NCBI GenBank assembly: GCA_938003855.1
Contig: CALKXD010000044.1
Coordinates: 1-64,000, forward strand
Source: an uncultured Granulosicoccaceae bacterium
GTDB lineage: Bacteria; Pseudomonadota; Gammaproteobacteria; Granulosicoccales; Granulosicoccaceae
Length of the DNA stretch: 64,000 nt
Reading direction: 5' to 3'
This document shows, piece by piece, positions 36,810-45,971 of the stretch. The notes beneath the pieces are model-generated. The model was not told the DNA's origin. It did not search any database and saw nothing but the letters and a program-made list of their open reading frames with translations. Both the position numbers and the translations under genes were made by a program. The first letter of the stretch is position 1. Each line of letters opens with the position of its first letter.

Positions 36810-39800
36810 ATGAATAATAAAGAATCCTCTAGCGCAAAAAGCGAGTTGCTGTTGTTTTCAGACGTTGAGCAGCGAGCCAAGAATTTTGCGCTAAACGGGG
36901 TTATCCACCCATTTGACTGGCACGGTAACATTGAGGGGCTGATAAGCGAAAGCGCTATCGATGAAGGCCTGAGCACACTTAAGAGTTTGTCGGTTGACGA
37001 CTACATCTCGCGAGTCCTGGAACCGGCAGAGTCCGTCAACAGACCAAGTGCCAAGGCGATAGTCCAGCAACTGCGGGGTCGGGTTTACAGCGAATCCGAA
37101 CTCGGTCCGTTGTATTCGGTTGAAATCGACCTTGAGCATGGCGACGAAACCCGCAGGCTGGCAATTATTGCCCAGAACCGGCTGGTTAATAATGGTGTCT
37201 GGTCTCCGGAGCATCATCTGGAAGCCAGCCGTCTCGCGCGTGATTATGAAAGCCGTTCGCTGCCTATTGTCACCTTTATGGATACCCCGGGGGCTGATGC
37301 CGGTACCGCCGCCAACTCAAGCAATCAAGCGCATTCGATATCGCGGCTGATTGCAACGATGGCAAATATCAGGACACCGACGCTGGGTCTGATTTACGGA
37401 CTGGGTTTTTCCGGCGGTGCAATACCACTGGCCACCACTAACCTGATCTTTGCTGCACGCAACGCGGTATTTAATACGATTCAGCCAAAAGGCCTTGCCA
37501 ATATTGCCAGGCAGTACAATTTGTCGTGGCAGGAGAGTGCCCGGTATGTCGGGGTCTCGCCTTTCGAGCTTTTCTCGCGCGGTGCAGTGGACGGAGTGCT
37601 CGATTGGGATCCGACCGATGACACTGACGATCTCGCGGTGCTGGCCGCGGCGATTTTTACCGGCATTGCGCAAATAGAAGAAGCAGCAATCGCCGAGGTC
37701 AAAGCGAACCCGGTGATCATCGAAGATTACAGCAACAGCGTCGAAAACCACAACTCAGAAAGTGAACGGTTCCGGGAGTTACAAGCGGCCGCCAATTTCA
37801 AGTTGTATAGCGGCGTTAGCGAATTTCCGAATGTCTATGGGCATGCGCTAAAGTATCTGCGCTCTTTGTCTCTGCGAAGCCGGATTCGCTCCACCTCAAC
37901 CAAGGCTTACGGGCGTCTGGCCGATGAAGAGATCCCCAAAGGTGATCTCGACCAGCGCAATAGACAGATCAGGGAGGCATCGTTTGCGCGCTGGTTATCC
38001 GATCCGGAAAAGCTGGTTTACAATGATCAGCTCAGTAAGCTTTGGGTCGCCTACAAGAAAAACTACAGCGAACTCGATATCAGTCGCAACCGCATCACCA
38101 GTCTGATACTCGGTGATCCGCAAAAAAACTATGAAGACGCTGAAAAAAACCTGTGCTTTGAAATGTGCCTGCAGTTGTACAACCGATGGAAGTCGGATGC
38201 ACCGTTTAATTTCATCCGCATGGGCAAGTTGCTCAGCGAAAAAGCAACCACTGAGAAATCCGAGATACTGGATATAGCAGACCAGGATATCACGGTCCTT
38301 GATGTACTCTATACACCGTCGCTGAACAAAAGCCTGCGGCAGGAATTCCAGAATTTACTTGTTTTCGATGCACTCTACGACAGTATCGTTACTAACTTTG
38401 GTGAGATCGCCGAAGAATCAAAGGCCTTTCAAACACTTTCTGAAGAAACCCTGCGGAATATTCTCGACACCTCCCTTGAGCAGGCGACCAACAAGATCAC
38501 CCAGGCGCTCCCTGAAGAGCTAAGCGCGGCTGATGGCGACAGTGCAACGGCGACATTCGCACAGTGGCTGCGGCACTTTGTTAAGTTCAGCAAACGTGGT
38601 GATTTCCTGAATAACCTTGAAGAGTGGAAGCGGGTGATTTTCCCGCGCCTGTCTGAATCATTGCTTGTACTTATTACTTACTTTTTTGAAAACCTGGTTC
38701 CGGAATTCATGGAGTCACAACTGCATGGTAAGCAGTACTCCGGCAAGATTAACCCGGGGCGGATTGGTAAGCGCAAAGATTTCTGGAACCAGTTGAACAT
38801 TGCTTATCAGGACTTGCTGGTACAGCGCGTCCTCGACGCCAACAAGCGCAAAAAGCTGGCGACGGTTGCGGCCTTCAGAGATACTTTTATCGATGGCTTC
38901 AAGGAAACCAACGAAGGGCTGATGACATCCAACCCGGTAGCGTTCCCGGGTTTTCGGCAATCTATTGAAAAAGCGCTGAACAATCAGGTGACGCCGTGTG
39001 GGATCGTGACCGGCATCGGCCGCTTTAAGCTGAATATCGCAGAAGATAATCCGCGTGTGGGCGTAGCGATTTCAAACGTCGCATTTCAGGCCGGTGCATT
39101 TGATATGGCCGGTGCTGAAAAAATGTGCGCGCTGTTGCTCGACTGCGCCAAGCAGCATTTGCCGGTTATCTGCTTTATTTCGTCCGGTGGTATGCAAACC
39201 AAAGAAGGACCCAACTCGCTCTTCTCAATGGCGATAGTCAACGATCAGATCACCCGGTTTATTGCCGAGACCGGCTTGCCGGTGGTGGTGTTCGGTTTCG
39301 GCGATTGCACTGGTGGCTCGCAGGCCAGCTTTGTCACCCATCCGCTGGTACGAACCTACTATTTAAGTGGTGCCGATATGCCGTTTGCCGGCCGAGTGGT
39401 GGTGCCGTCCTTTCTGCCGTCGATTTCCACGGTTGCAAACTACCTTGCGAAAACCCCGGGCTCGATGCAGGGGTTGGTTAAGCACCCGTTTGCTGAAGAC
39501 CTCGATAAAAAGCTGCTCGGTGTTGATCCGAACATCACCGTGCCGACCGATACGATCGCTGAAATTGTCGCGCGCGTCCTTACCGGAACCGCAGCAATGG
39601 AAGTTGTAGTGCCGGAGAGCGTTGTCTACCGCGCTGTCGATCTTATGGGCAAGATCAACAAAGTGCTGATACATGCGCGCGGCTGTACGGCCGTTAAACT
39701 GATACGAATTGCACAGCGGCAGGGTATCAATGTGCTGCTGGTTCAGTCTGACCCTGACATGGACTCAGTCGCTGTTGACATGCTGGGCGATGGCGATGAG

Positions 39801-41384
39801 GTGGTTTGTCTGGGTGGGCAAACGCCCGATGAGAGCTATCTTAATGCTCAGTCGGTTGTCGCTATTGCCAATACCCGTGCGGTTGATGCATTGCACCCGG
39901 GTATTGGGTTTTTGTCGGAGACGTCGAGCTTTGCACGGGTTTGCCGCAGTAACGACCTGAACTTCATCGGGCCACGCGCCGACAGCATGGATACGATGGG
40001 CAACAAGTCGAATGCCATTCATACGGCCATGGCTAATGACGTACCAGTGGTGCCGGGCAGTCACGGTATCCTCACCAATGCCGAAGCCACTGCTGCAGTG
40101 GCCGATGAGATCGGCTATACGGTTATGCTCAAAGCGGTGCATGGTGGTGGTGGCAAGGGTATCAAAGTAGTACGCAATGCCGGAGAAATTCGAGAGAGCT
40201 TCAGCACTGTCTATAACGAGGCTCGCGCTGCGTTTGGCAATGGCGACATCTACCTGGAAAAGTTCGTTGAATCGATGCGCCACATCGAAGTCCAGATACT
40301 GCGTGACATCGAAGGCACCACAAAAGTACTTGGTTTACGTGATTGCACGGTGCAGCGTAATAATCAGAAAGTTCTGGAAGAATCCGCGTCCACCATGCTG
40401 CCGGCACATCTGGCGGAGGAGGCCTTTGCCGCGGCTGAACGGCTGGCCAATGCGGTCGAGTATATCGGTGCCGGAACTGTCGAGTTTATTTATGACCTGA
40501 AATCCGATGCAATCTATTTCATGGAAATGAATACCCGCCTGCAGGTGGAGCATCCAGTGACCGAGTGGACTTGTGGTATTTCCATTGTCGGTGAGCAATA
40601 CAATATCGCTTCAGGCAAAACCATCAAACACCTGAAGCCCGGCAATGATGGTTTCTCGATTGAAGCCCGCATAACCGCAGAAAAAGCCCGTGTCGATTCC
40701 AACGGTGTGGTCGACTTCCTGCCAACGCCCGGATTGGTCACCGAGTGCCGATTCCCTGAGCGCGATGACATGGAACTGATTTCCATGATCGCCGACGGTA
40801 AAACGATCTCACCGTTTTACGACAGCTTGATTGCTCAGGTTATTGTCCATGGTAAAGATCGCAATGATGCAATCGCCAAGCTGCTGCAGGTGCTGGATGA
40901 AACCGTGATCAAGGGAGTGTGTACCAACATTCCTCTGCTGAAGCGTATTCTGGGGGATGCCACCTATGTGGGTGGAGATTACGACACCAACTATCTGCCG
41001 GCCTTCCTCGATACTATTGACAAAGACAAGCTCATCGAAGACATGGCGTATACCGGTGTTGATAAATCCGATAGCAACGTCAGCAGCTTGCGAATAGCCG
41101 GCACCGATGAGTTAAAAGTGATCTCACCGATGACTGGCGTGTTTTATCTGACACCGTCACCGAACGAGCCGGACTTTGTGTCAGTGGGCGCTAAAGTGAA
41201 TCTGAGTAACACGCTGTGTCAGGTCGAGGCGATGAAACTGTTCACGCATATTTCCCTGTCAAGTGTTCCGGGTTCAGGCGAGATCTTTGAAACAGACAAA
41301 GAGTACACGGTTGTCAGAGTTAATCAGGCAAATGGTGCTCAGGTGAATGCCGGTGACTTATTGTTTGTTGTAAAGCCAGCCTGA
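36810..41384 (+). CDS. Single-chain biotin-dependent acyl-CoA carboxylase
   Basis: 1524 residues, one gene. Domain order: carboxyltransferase alpha-like (AccA-like; TFMDTPGADAG near 150, GLGFSGGAIPLATT near 194); a long helical insert without recognised motifs (about 330-700); carboxyltransferase beta-like (AccD-like; FQAGAFDMAGAEK near 755, DCTGGSQASF near 833) without the usual zinc ribbon; biotin carboxylase from about 947 (ATP-grasp KAVHGGGGKG near 1107, EMNTRLQVEHPVTE near 1239); and a biotinyl domain with the lysine in VEAMKLF near 1472. Eukaryotic and most bacterial fusions have biotin carboxylase first, so this order is notable. Substrate (acetyl-, propionyl- or other acyl-CoA) cannot be told. 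Cytoplasmic. Starts with a good AGGTGA site at 36800. Confidence 0.93.
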   Translation: MNNKESSSAKSELLLFSDVEQRAKNFALNGVIHPFDWHGNIEGLISESAIDEGLSTLKSLSVDDYISRVLEPAESVNRPSAKAIVQQLRGRVYSESELGPLYSVEIDLEHGDETRRLAIIAQNRLVNNGVWSPEHHLEASRLARDYESRSLPIVTFMDTPGADAGTAANSSNQAHSISRLIATMANIRTPTLGLIYGLGFSGGAIPLATTNLIFAARNAVFNTIQPKGLANIARQYNLSWQESARYVGVSPFELFSRGAVDGVLDWDPTDDTDDLAVLAAAIFTGIAQIEEAAIAEVKANPVIIEDYSNSVENHNSESERFRELQAAANFKLYSGVSEFPNVYGHALKYLRSLSLRSRIRSTSTKAYGRLADEEIPKGDLDQRNRQIREASFARWLSDPEKLVYNDQLSKLWVAYKKNYSELDISRNRITSLILGDPQKNYEDAEKNLCFEMCLQLYNRWKSDAPFNFIRMGKLLSEKATTEKSEILDIADQDITVLDVLYTPSLNKSLRQEFQNLLVFDALYDSIVTNFGEIAEESKAFQTLSEETLRNILDTSLEQATNKITQALPEELSAADGDSATATFAQWLRHFVKFSKRGDFLNNLEEWKRVIFPRLSESLLVLITYFFENLVPEFMESQLHGKQYSGKINPGRIGKRKDFWNQLNIAYQDLLVQRVLDANKRKKLATVAAFRDTFIDGFKETNEGLMTSNPVAFPGFRQSIEKALNNQVTPCGIVTGIGRFKLNIAEDNPRVGVAISNVAFQAGAFDMAGAEKMCALLLDCAKQHLPVICFISSGGMQTKEGPNSLFSMAIVNDQITRFIAETGLPVVVFGFGDCTGGSQASFVTHPLVRTYYLSGADMPFAGRVVVPSFLPSISTVANYLAKTPGSMQGLVKHPFAEDLDKKLLGVDPNITVPTDTIAEIVARVLTGTAAMEVVVPESVVYRAVDLMGKINKVLIHARGCTAVKLIRIAQRQGINVLLVQSDPDMDSVAVDMLGDGDEVVCLGGQTPDESYLNAQSVVAIANTRAVDALHPGIGFLSETSSFARVCRSNDLNFIGPRADSMDTMGNKSNAIHTAMANDVPVVPGSHGILTNAEATAAVADEIGYTVMLKAVHGGGGKGIKVVRNAGEIRESFSTVYNEARAAFGNGDIYLEKFVESMRHIEVQILRDIEGTTKVLGLRDCTVQRNNQKVLEESASTMLPAHLAEEAFAAAERLANAVEYIGAGTVEFIYDLKSDAIYFMEMNTRLQVEHPVTEWTCGISIVGEQYNIASGKTIKHLKPGNDGFSIEARITAEKARVDSNGVVDFLPTPGLVTECRFPERDDMELISMIADGKTISPFYDSLIAQVIVHGKDRNDAIAKLLQVLDETVIKGVCTNIPLLKRILGDATYVGGDYDTNYLPAFLDTIDKDKLIEDMAYTGVDKSDSNVSSLRIAGTDELKVISPMTGVFYLTPSPNEPDFVSVGAKVNLSNTLCQVEAMKLFTHISLSSVPGSGEIFETDKEYTVVRVNQANGAQVNAGDLLFVVKPA

Positions 41385-41428
41385 TTTGCGACGATATCTG
41401 TTGGACGCTGGAGTAGCGTTGCAGTGCC

Positions 41429-41451
41429 GGTAACCCTATAGACAGGTTACC
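41429..41451. terminator. Hairpin 1 after the carboxylase gene
   Basis: GGTAACC and GGTTACC pair perfectly across a 9-base loop, 45 bases after the stop, in the convergent gap with the glutamine synthetase gene. No U-run. Confidence 0.4.
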
Positions 41452-41490
41452 CGTGTTGACCACAATAGGTTCTGTTATAGAGCGCACGGT

Positions 41491-41512
41491 GTGCGTGCAC
41501 TCTGGCACGCAC
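41491..41512. terminator. Hairpin 2 between carboxylase and glutamine synthetase
   Basis: GTGCGTGC and GCACGCAC form a perfect 8-bp stem with a 6-base loop. As the gap is convergent, it may serve as a terminator for both genes. No U-run. Confidence 0.5.
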
Positions 41513-41593
41513 TAGAGGGGTGATGCTGTGTGGCTCCAACGTGGCGTTAAGTAAAATAGCCGTGGGGTTTTTAACTCAATGGACCGGACACAG

Positions 41594-42976
41594 CTAGAAC
41601 ATACGCAGATAGCGGTCGCGTTCCCATTGGCTTACATGGTTTGCATAAGCCAGGCACTCATCACGCTTTGTACTGACCCAGGAATCGAGCATGGTTTTAC
41701 CCAGCACTGATTCACTCAGCGGATCTGATTGCAGTGCAGTTATAGCTTCGTCCAGTGATCGAGGCAGCCATTGGATATTAACGCTTTGGCGGTAATCTTC
41801 GGTTTGCTCGAAGAGGTTTACGGTGTTGGCGGGTGCCAACTCCAGTTGCTGCTCGATACCCTCGAGGCCGGCCGCTATCATCAGTGCCATGCCCAGGTAG
41901 GGGTTGCATGCGCTGTCGGCAGCCCGCAGTTCAACGCGGCCGCCGTCGGATGGAACCCGCACCGTATTTGACCGGTTATTGCCACCCCAGGAGGTAAAGC
42001 AGGGGGCCCAGGTATAGCCTGAAGTGCTGCCTTTCATGATGAGGCGTTTGTAGCTGTTGATCGTTGGCGCTGACAACGCCAGGATAGCTGGCAGGTGCTT
42101 CATGACACCAGCGGTAAACTGATAGCCCAGAGCAGACAGGCCCATGTTGTGTGGGTCGTTGCCATCCGCGTTAAATAGATTGCTGCCGGATTCTGCATCA
42201 GCCAGTGACATATTAAAGTGCGCGCCGCTGCCGGCCTTATCGGCGAAAGGCTTCGGCATGAACGACGCAAAGCAACCGTGCTTGCGTGCAAACTCGTTGA
42301 CCATTACGCGTAAAAATACAAAGCGATCTGACATGGTCAGCGCGTCGGCGTATTGAAAATCGAGCTCAAACTGACCGACGCCGTCTTCGTGATCAAAGGA
42401 GTAGACACTCCAACCAAGATCGTTCATAGCATCGACGGTTTCGCTAAGCCAGTTGTCGAGGTTGTCCATCAGCCGCACGCCATCGTAGGCCGGCTTTTCA
42501 AGGATGGGCAAATCACTTACCGCGTTCGGCTCGGAGGCGTTGTCGTCTTTAAAAACAAAAAACTCTGCTTCGACACCGCAGTTAACGATGTAGCCCTTGT
42601 CGGCCGCCTGTTGCAGCACGCGCTTGAGAATCCCGCGATTGCAGGGTTCGAATGGTTTACCTTGATACCACAGATCGCTTGCAAACCACCCGGTGTCTTC
42701 GCGCCAGGGAACCGCCATGAAGGAAGAGGGATCAGGGACAGCGCCAACCTCGTCATCTGACATGTTTTGCGGCACGCCATCGAGTGCGGCACCGGTAAAC
42801 AGCTCTGACCCACCGAGCATGCGTTTAAGGTAGGCGACCGGGACCATTTTAGCCTTCGGGATGCCATGCATGTCGACATAGCTTGGTACCAGATACTTTA
42901 TATTACGCGCTTTGATTTCTGCTTGTAACGCTTCCACGACTTTGTCGTCAATGGTGATTGAACTATTGGTACTCAT
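41594..42976 (-). CDS. GlnT/GmaS-type glutamine synthetase
   Basis: 460 residues. Glutamine synthetase fold: NCGVEAEFFVF near 130, GSGAHFNMS near 252, INSYKRL near 308, GNNRSNTVRVP and ELRAADSACNPYLG near 350. The N-terminal YVDMHGIPKAKMVP matches type III (GlnT) enzymes and gamma-glutamylmethylamide synthetases rather than GlnA; no regulatory adenylylation Tyr motif of GlnA is evident. No N-methylglutamate genes are adjacent, so I do not choose between the two. Converges with the carboxylase gene. Confidence 0.85.
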   Translation of the reverse strand: MSTNSSITIDDKVVEALQAEIKARNIKYLVPSYVDMHGIPKAKMVPVAYLKRMLGGSELFTGAALDGVPQNMSDDEVGAVPDPSSFMAVPWREDTGWFASDLWYQGKPFEPCNRGILKRVLQQAADKGYIVNCGVEAEFFVFKDDNASEPNAVSDLPILEKPAYDGVRLMDNLDNWLSETVDAMNDLGWSVYSFDHEDGVGQFELDFQYADALTMSDRFVFLRVMVNEFARKHGCFASFMPKPFADKAGSGAHFNMSLADAESGSNLFNADGNDPHNMGLSALGYQFTAGVMKHLPAILALSAPTINSYKRLIMKGSTSGYTWAPCFTSWGGNNRSNTVRVPSDGGRVELRAADSACNPYLGMALMIAAGLEGIEQQLELAPANTVNLFEQTEDYRQSVNIQWLPRSLDEAITALQSDPLSESVLGKTMLDSWVSTKRDECLAYANHVSQWERDRYLRMF

Positions 42977-43388
42977 CGTCGCTACTCTACGTTGTCAACA
43001 GGCGTGAGCGTTGCGGTTGGCCGATATTTAAGTCAGCGGCAAGCCTCCGGCAACAACCAACACTCGTATGGTTGGCTCCAGTATGCAACAGAGTTGTCGG
43101 TATTTCTATCGTGCCGCCAGCAGGGCGCTGAGCGGCGGGTGAGGGCGCCGGGCAAAGGTGTGTGGCGTAGCGATACAACGGGTCTTTTGCGAGTTGGTCC
43201 CCGCTTGATGAAAAACCAGTGCGGCGCGTGCCCATCCAGAAACAAGCGCTACTTCGTACCACTCAGGCACGCAATCTTTTGCCTATCACAGGTAGTTACT
43301 TAAGAACAACTAAGCGCCTACCTGCGGTAGGCAAAATCTCACGCACCTGAATGATCCTCGCGACACCCTGTTTCCGGATGGGCACTAA
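42977..43388. other. Intergenic region holding a large inverted repeat
   Basis: 412 bases upstream of the glutamine synthetase and downstream of the Kelch gene. Apart from the inverted repeat at 43263-43350 I see nothing. Confidence 0.6.
43263..43350 (-). repeat. 33-bp imperfect inverted repeat (large RNA-like hairpin)
   Basis: Arms 43263-43295 and 43318-43350 pair at 25 of 33 positions as DNA. On the minus-strand transcript five of the eight mismatches become G.U pairs, giving 30 of 33 paired with a 22-base loop. It lies 38 bases after the Kelch gene stop and about 290 bases ahead of the glutamine synthetase start, so it could terminate or protect the Kelch transcript, or sit in the synthetase leader. 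No U-run follows it. Confidence 0.7.
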
Positions 43389-45941
43389 TTAGTCGATTGA
43401 GGCGGGCAGCTGTTGGCTTGTTCGGTTGTTACGGCGCAGCCACAGCAGTGCGAACGCTGTCAGGACTATCATTGGAAACATCGGGTCTGATGGAGTACCA
43501 ATTGTACAGCCCAGCAGGTTTTTCCGGGTGTACTCAGAGTCAATGACGTCGGGAATATTGTCACCGTCCTCATCGGGTACTGCGGCAGCCAGTTCAGGGT
43601 TTTCAAACAAACCGTGACTGTTTAGTGTCAGACCGCTATCGACTCTGCCGTCCAGGTCGAGGTCGTAGTCTGTTGCTCCGAATTCCGTGATGTCATTGAC
43701 GCCATCATCGTCGCTGTCCAGATCGAGGAAGTTAGCAACGCCATCACTGTCTGTATCCGCAGCGATTGTGGTAAGCGTTATATCCAGCTGGCCGTCCAGG
43801 TCGGCATCATCAGCCTGGTTATAGCTAAACGTTGAGGCCATAGAGTCGTAGTTACCGCTGCCTTCGACGCGGTCTGGAATAGTGTCCTGATCGGAGTCAA
43901 GGTCCAGAAAGTTTGGTATGCCGTCGCCATCGGCATCCGGCGCCTGGTCCAGCAGGTTGTGTGTTGAGGTGGCCTGTGCCGATCGACTGACCGATTGCCC
44001 CGAACTCCCGTCAACGGTGTCTTCGGTGGTTTCTGTTTCTTCCTCTGCGTTGTCCTCAGCGGCTGCGATTTCTGCTGCGGTATCGAGTTGGCCGTTTTGA
44101 TTGACATCGGTGAAACCACTTTCTAATAAATCGGGGATGCCGTCGTTGTCGCTGTCGCGGTCCCGGTAGTTTGGAATGCCATCCGCATCGGTGTCTGCGG
44201 TACCTTCGGCAGAGTTCGTTAAGCCGTCATTGTCGTCGTCGAGGTTGGTCAGACTGGACCCCAGGCCAAGTTCGTCACCGTCGCTGATACCGTCGCCGTC
44301 GCTATCCGCGGCATTCGGGTTGCTCTGGTGTACAGTCACCTCGTCCCCGTCACTGACAGAATCGCCATCGCTATCCGCGGCTGTCGGGTTGGTCAGATAC
44401 ACGTTTAGTTCGTCTATGTCGCTTAAACCATCGCTATCACTGTCGGCTGATGTCGGGCTGGTCTGGTGCGTGTTTATTTCATCGGAGTCCGACAGACCAT
44501 CGGCGTCGGAGTCCGCCAGGTTCGGGTTGGACAGGTGCACTAGAATTTCGTCGCCATCACTGATGCTGTCATTATCGCTGTCAGTGTTCAGTGGATCGGT
44601 GCTGTAATCGTTCACCTCTGCACCGTCAGCAACACCGTCTGCGTCGGAGTCAGGGTTGTCGGCGGCTGTGAAGTGCACTTGCACTTCATCGCCATCGGAA
44701 AGTCCGTCGCCATCGGTATCAGAGTTGGTTGGATCGAGATTGCTGTCGATCTCGTCTTTGTCCTCAATACCGTCGCCATCGGTGTCTGCATCGAGCGGGT
44801 CAGTGTTGCTGACGTTCAATTCGTCGCTGTCATTTATGCCGTCAGCATCGGTGTCGGCGTTGTTCGGGTTGGTGTTATAAATATTATTTTCATCGTCATC
44901 GGAGAGTCCATCGCCATCGCTGTCGACAATTGCGGGGGGCGGATTAATGTCTGTGGTTTGTGCCTGCGATAGATCGATAGACTCGTGTACATTGGTTTCT
45001 CCGGCGGCACCACGTGTCGTGCTGCCAGCCATCACATGCAACTGATCACCAATCAGTGTGGCACCGCCGGCGTGGCGTGGATCAAGCATGTCGGTTAACG
45101 CCTGCCAGTTGCCTGCAGAAGGGTCAAAGACTTCAACTTCCTTATGCGCCTCGTAGGCGGCGGCAGACTCGCCACCAATCACAAACAGTCGGTTGCCAAA
45201 GACCGCTGCCATGGTACCTGCGCGCACGGTTGGAATGTCGGCTTCTGATGTCCAGCTTCCGGTGTTGAAGTCGTATACGTCAGTAGCCGCGACCGTGTTG
45301 CCGACGCTGCGAGCTGACTGCCGTCCGCCGGCCGCAATGAGTTTGCTGCCAATGACGCCAGCGTGGAAGTGATCTCTGGCGTTGGGAGCGTCGGGTAGTA
45401 CAGTCCATTGTCCGGTGGCCGGATCAAACTCATCAAACCATGGCACCGCACCTCCGTCGTGACCTAGAGTGTTGCCGCCAATGAGATATATTTTTCCGTT
45501 GCGCAGAACGGTGCCAGCGGCCCCACGCTCTCGCCCGACAGGCATGGTGCCTGCAGTCGACCAGCTGCTGTCGGCCGGATCAAAAACGTGCACGTCGGTG
45601 ATCGTTGGTTCCCGCGGGTAACAGCAGGCCAGCGCGCCGACAATATAGATTTTTCCGGAATAGAGAATCGGTTGAAAATGATGCAGCTCAAGTGGTGCGA
45701 GGGCAATGATCTCCCAGGTATTGGTGGCTGGGTCATAGCGTTCAACCGGTCTTTCACCGCGCCCGCCAAACAGGTAAATCATGCCGTTGTATTCAACAGA
45801 GGCCGATTCATGGCGGGCCGTGGCATTGCTGCCATCAAAGGTGGTGACCGGCGACCAATCCTGCGCAGTCGCGGCGACTGAAAACAGACACAGAAAGACT
45901 GTCAGCAGCGAATGAGCGTAGTGTTTTGGACTGGAGTTCAT
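43389..45941 (-). CDS. Exported Kelch plus thrombospondin-3-repeat protein with sorting tail
   Basis: 850 residues. Signal peptide (about 1-26), a Kelch beta-propeller (about 30-325) with repeated Gly-Gly units such as YLFGGRGE and IYLIGGN, then many DxDxDG thrombospondin type 3 / calcium-binding repeats (about 337-800; DSDGDGLSD). The C-terminus GCTIGT...DPMFP, then a hydrophobic helix and RRNNR, resembles the JDVT-CTERM/MYXO-CTERM sorting tails. Probably displayed on the surface or outer membrane; ligand unknown. First of five exported genes on this strand. Confidence 0.82.
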   Translation of the reverse strand: MNSSPKHYAHSLLTVFLCLFSVAATAQDWSPVTTFDGSNATARHESASVEYNGMIYLFGGRGERPVERYDPATNTWEIIALAPLELHHFQPILYSGKIYIVGALACCYPREPTITDVHVFDPADSSWSTAGTMPVGRERGAAGTVLRNGKIYLIGGNTLGHDGGAVPWFDEFDPATGQWTVLPDAPNARDHFHAGVIGSKLIAAGGRQSARSVGNTVAATDVYDFNTGSWTSEADIPTVRAGTMAAVFGNRLFVIGGESAAAYEAHKEVEVFDPSAGNWQALTDMLDPRHAGGATLIGDQLHVMAGSTTRGAAGETNVHESIDLSQAQTTDINPPPAIVDSDGDGLSDDDENNIYNTNPNNADTDADGINDSDELNVSNTDPLDADTDGDGIEDKDEIDSNLDPTNSDTDGDGLSDGDEVQVHFTAADNPDSDADGVADGAEVNDYSTDPLNTDSDNDSISDGDEILVHLSNPNLADSDADGLSDSDEINTHQTSPTSADSDSDGLSDIDELNVYLTNPTAADSDGDSVSDGDEVTVHQSNPNAADSDGDGISDGDELGLGSSLTNLDDDNDGLTNSAEGTADTDADGIPNYRDRDSDNDGIPDLLESGFTDVNQNGQLDTAAEIAAAEDNAEEETETTEDTVDGSSGQSVSRSAQATSTHNLLDQAPDADGDGIPNFLDLDSDQDTIPDRVEGSGNYDSMASTFSYNQADDADLDGQLDITLTTIAADTDSDGVANFLDLDSDDDGVNDITEFGATDYDLDLDGRVDSGLTLNSHGLFENPELAAAVPDEDGDNIPDVIDSEYTRKNLLGCTIGTPSDPMFPMIVLTAFALLWLRRNNRTSQQLPASID

Positions 45942-45971
45942 GTGCTTACTCGATATCGACGGTGCATAAGG

